Assembly: GCA_002751075.1 (NCBI GenBank)
Contig: NAOQ01000417.1
Location: 13,665 to 24,629 of the forward strand
Reading direction: 5' to 3'
DNA from: Ichthyophonus hoferi
Lineage: Eukaryota; Opisthokonta; Ichthyosporea; Ichthyophonida; Ichthyophonidae
DNA: 10,965 bases
Position numbers and translations under genes: made by a program. This document shows, one piece after another, positions 8,606 through 10,965 of this stretch. The first letter of the stretch is position 1; the number at the start of each line of letters is the position of its first letter. The notes beneath the pieces were generated by a model. The model was not told the origin of the DNA, did no database searches, and worked only from the letters and a program-made list of their open reading frames with translations.

Positions 8606-8980
8606 CAATATAATGCCAAGCAAATCAAAGTATGTGACAAATAGTGTATAGCAAAAAACAGAAAAGCAAAAAAATCCCAAATGACATGTGAATACCAAAT
8701 AAACTTTATAACTAGTACTAAGAATGACAAACAATGGCTATTAGCCAAACTATTCCCTTATGCAACTAAGGGTAATAAATAGTATAGTATATCAAAGTTA
8801 TTGTAAGTTCTATTGTATAATAAGAACTGAGGAGACGGGCCAGGCCAAAAGCCGGATACAGGTGTAGCCATACACCGTCAGAAGAAGTCTTTCCCTTGTC
8901 GTTAACAAATATATATAATCTAATATAATATAATACAAAAAGCAATTAATACAAAAGCAATCCCAATTTACAAAATGAAC

Positions 8981-10513
8981 CTAGTAGTGTTGATTGGTCT
9001 GGTGGTCTGGTACACCTAGACTCTTGTTGTTTCTAGGTTGGTTGGGGCCAGCTCCAGGTCGTGTATTAGAAATATTAGGTCGTTGTTGCAACATATGCTG
9101 TAGAGTGCTCATATTAGATCCATTTTTATATATTTTTATATATCGCTATACCTCAATTGCATAAATTGAAATATGGCTTGAATTAATTCGGTTGTATGTG
9201 GTAAAGGTTTTAGTTGTTCCTTGAGAGAAATAGAGACAAGGCCGGAGAAAAGAGATGGAAAAGAGAAAGACAAATAAAACAAATAAAAAAGATGTCGGTA
9301 TAACTAAAAAAGAAAAATTATGCGTCAGTGAATGACGGCGTGTATGTATGTATGTATGTATGTATGTATGTATGTATGTATGTATGTACGTATAATAGTA
9401 TGCTAATGTCAATCTTTACTACCAACATGCAATATCCTGGCAACACACTATATATAGTATATATAGATCACCAAACGTACTATAAACATACCTGCTGCAC
9501 ATGAGAAGGCTTAACATTGCGGTGCTGTTGTTGCTGGGAATGATGTGAGCGGTGCTGAGGATGAACCCCTAACTGTTGCTGCGAGGAGAGGGAAGAGTTT
9601 GTATAGACAGGTCAAAGGATAAACATTATTGGTATAGAGGAAAGTAAATCTCATCAGAGCATAGGTGAAGTGCGATGAGGGTGGTGCGAAGGCATCCAAT
9701 AAATGAAGGGAAATAATATGAAGAATACTAAGATAAAGATATATTGAAAGAGTGTATGCTTTATCTTATCATCTTATCATATATATAATCATACAAACTA
9801 TATTACATACTATCATACATACTATCGTACATACTATAATATATACTATCATACATATTATTATACATACTATTATGCTTACTATCACACATACTATCAT
9901 ACTTACTATCATATATATATATATATATATTATTATACATACTATCATACATACTATCATACATACTACCATACATACATACATAATAACTTACACACTA
10001 TCATAAAATCATACATACTATTATACATACTATCATACATATTATCATATATATTATTATACATATTATCATACATATTATCATATATATTATTATACAT
10101 ATTATCATACATATTATCATACATACCATTATATATACTATCATACATATTATCATACATATTATTATACATACTATTATACATACTATAATACAAAACT
10201 ATCTCCAATAATTCCAACTCTGCCCTGTCAATAACCCTACTACTCGCAAATAATCTATGCCATAATAATGATAAAGTCATAAGAGAAACTGCATGACAAC
10301 CCTAAACCTTCAACCCTATACTATATTATATTATACTATACTATACTATACTATATTATACTATACTATGCTATATTATACTATACTATACTATACTATA
10401 CAATATCCTACCCTGCCCTGTCCTACTGCACCCCTTACCTGCATGTGTACACTGCGGGGCTGTGTCTGTGAGTACGGGGCTGGTGGTGGGTGGGCTGAAC
10501 TGGTACGCTGGCC
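8981..10513 (-). CDS. Gln/His/Pro/Asn-rich protein, last three exons (5' part outside)
   Basis: Three minus-strand exons fit together in one frame: 10513-10439 (75 nt), 9578-9492 (87 nt) and 9097-8981 (117 nt including TAG). Acceptors are CACCCATAG, CTCCTCGCAG and CTCTACAG; donors are CAG|GTAAGG and CAG|GTATGT. All introns are phase 0. The middle exon is open in only one frame, which fixes the phase of the others. The 92 visible residues contain 18 Gln and are rich in His, Pro, Asn and Ser (QQLGVHPQHRSHHSQQQQHR, AHPPPAPYSQTQP, LQQRPNISN). This composition is typical of disordered activation or scaffold regions in nuclear or RNA-binding proteins, but no domain is visible, so the function is unknown. 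It lies tail-to-tail with the lectin gene. The last acceptor has a poor pyrimidine tract and is the weakest call. Confidence 0.65.
9341..9388. repeat. (TGTA)12 microsatellite
   Basis: Twelve perfect copies of TGTA in the intron between the last two minus-strand exons. Such a pure array is likely to vary in length between individuals. Apparent open frames through it are a by-product of the repeat. Confidence 0.95.
9770..10195. repeat. Degenerate 12-bp satellite (ACATACTATCAT type)
   Basis: Over 400 bp are built from variants of a 12-bp unit, itself made of the related tetramers CATA, CTAT and CATA/TTAT. A pure (AT)10 run at 9911-9930 and a short less regular stretch near 9970-10005 interrupt it. 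Because the period is a multiple of three, long meaningless open frames arise on both strands. It occupies most of the 860-bp intron of the minus-strand gene. Confidence 0.9.
10316..10400. repeat. (CTATA)n pentamer repeat
   Basis: About seventeen copies of CTATA or TTATA occur in tandem in the same intron, ending some 40 bp from the donor of the 75-nt minus-strand exon. Confidence 0.92.
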
Positions 10514-10530
10514 CTATGGGTGAGGGGCAT

Positions 10531-10570
10531 TGGTATGATTTAGCATGAGTTGGCATGATATAGCATGTTA
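10531..10570. repeat. 10-bp tandem repeat next to an acceptor
   Basis: Four units of consensus TRGYATGAKT lie about 17 bp upstream (in the minus sense) of the acceptor of the 75-nt exon. Confidence 0.7.
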
Positions 10571-10875
10571 TTAATAGTATTAAGGTGGTATATGTGGTAT
10601 ATAGACATTTGCAAGTATAAGTGTGTCTATGTACCCTAAAGTAAAGCCATACAATGATTTATGAAAAGGAATTTAAAAAAAGTCCGGGTGTATGGCAATC
10701 AGTAGATAGTTAAAGGTTATACCATATAGGATTCAGAGTAACAATGGTTCAAGCAGCATATACTTAGGTATATAATATACAAACAAGCATACTTGAAGTA
10801 TATGTGTGAATGTATCTGTACGGAGTCAAAGTGAAAGTTTTAAGCAAGTAAGGTACATAAAGGTGGAAGATTAGG
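10571..10875. other. Non-coding stretch, probably intron of the minus-strand gene
   Basis: AT-rich sequence without a convincing exon on either strand. Its place upstream of the 75-nt exon's acceptor suggests intron of the minus-strand gene. Confidence 0.45.
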
Positions 10876-10965
10876 TATAGTAAGGTATGGTAGAATATAG
10901 CAAGGCATAGTAGAATATAGTAAGGTATATTAGGATATAGGAAGGTATAGTAGGGTATAGTAGGA
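10876..10965. repeat. 20-bp minisatellite, 4.5 copies, cut by the window edge
   Basis: Four full units of 20 bp start at 10876, 10896, 10916 and 10936, plus half a unit. Each is a pair of 10-mers related to TATAGTAAGG and TATAGTAGGA. The array probably continues to the right. Confidence 0.9.

Larger units (their letters stand above)
7919..8980. other. Convergent intergenic region with the 3' ends of both genes
   Basis: About 1060 bp lie between the stop of the lectin gene and the stop of the minus-strand gene. I see no exon-like coding stretch on either strand. The sequence is AT-rich and without obvious transposon ends. It holds a hairpin shortly after the lectin stop (7987-8023), an AATAAA on the plus strand at 8181-8186, an AATAAA on the minus strand at 8605-8600, and a GC-rich patch with inverted repeats at 8834-8879. 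Confidence 0.6.

Noticed and set aside
9146-9412. Minus-strand frame with a long Tyr-Ile-His-Thr repeat
   Set aside because: It is the translation of the (TGTA)12 microsatellite plus flanking intron, in a region bounded by well-supported splice sites.
9511-9699. Minus-strand open frame starting MDAFAPPSSH
   Set aside because: It overlaps the Gln-rich 87-nt exon in another frame. The exon frame has matching splice sites and joins in phase with its neighbours, while this frame does not.
9752-10280. Long open frames on both strands rich in Ile/Tyr/Met/Thr
   Set aside because: They are produced by the 12-bp satellite, whose period is a multiple of three. No start context, splice sites or protein-like composition supports them.
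10195-10280. Minus-strand stretch resembling coding sequence between two repeats (IDRAELELLEI)
   Set aside because: It lacks a usable donor, and the protein-like run goes straight into satellite. It is probably unique sequence between arrays.
1-10965. Search for transposons, virus-like elements, tRNA/rRNA genes, CRISPR arrays or bacterial operons
   Set aside because: No terminal repeats with target duplication, polymerase or integrase motifs, cloverleaf, direct-repeat/spacer array or operon-like gene run was seen by eye. A homology search would be needed to exclude small or decayed elements.

Overview
The window looks like nuclear DNA from a eukaryote. It is AT-rich, split by GT-AG introns of about 200-860 bp, full of simple-sequence repeats, and uses the standard genetic code. 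The main protein combines extracellular domains (F-type lectin, SdrD_B/Cna-B-like, EGF-like) joined at phase-1 introns. That pattern suggests a holozoan, either an animal or a unicellular relative such as an ichthyosporean. The lineage is an inference from style, not from a match to a known genome.

Layout. Positions 1-120 hold what is probably the last exon of an upstream plus-strand gene. After only about 170 bp, a plus-strand gene of twelve exons runs from 291 to 7918. All eleven splice junctions could be placed so that the frame stays open. The total is 2760 nt, or 919 residues. The predicted secreted protein has, in order: a signal peptide; a cysteine-rich region made of two copies of the spacing C-x11-C-x3-C-x9-C; two F-type lectin (fucolectin) domains; four beta-sandwich domains of SdrD_B/Cna-B type; one EGF-like domain; and a short charged tail. 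Every intron at a domain boundary is phase 1, so the gene reads as a set of exchangeable modules. The two lectin domains are a tandem copy of a two-exon unit. The second copy lacks one of the arginines expected to hold the sugar.

Positions 7919-8980 are non-coding 3' space between two convergent genes, with candidate polyadenylation signals and two possible RNA hairpins. From 10513 down to 8981 the minus strand carries the last three visible exons of a gene for a Gln/His/Pro/Asn-rich, probably disordered protein. It continues beyond the right edge. Its introns are filled with short tandem repeats of period 4, 5, 10, 12 and 20.

The lectin gene is the item of most interest. It could encode a secreted or surface-coat glycan-binding adhesin, with the lectin pair as the binding head, the beta-sandwich domains as a stalk and the EGF as a C-terminal contact module. 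The function is inferred from domain families only. I saw no transposon, virus-like element, CRISPR array, tRNA or rRNA.
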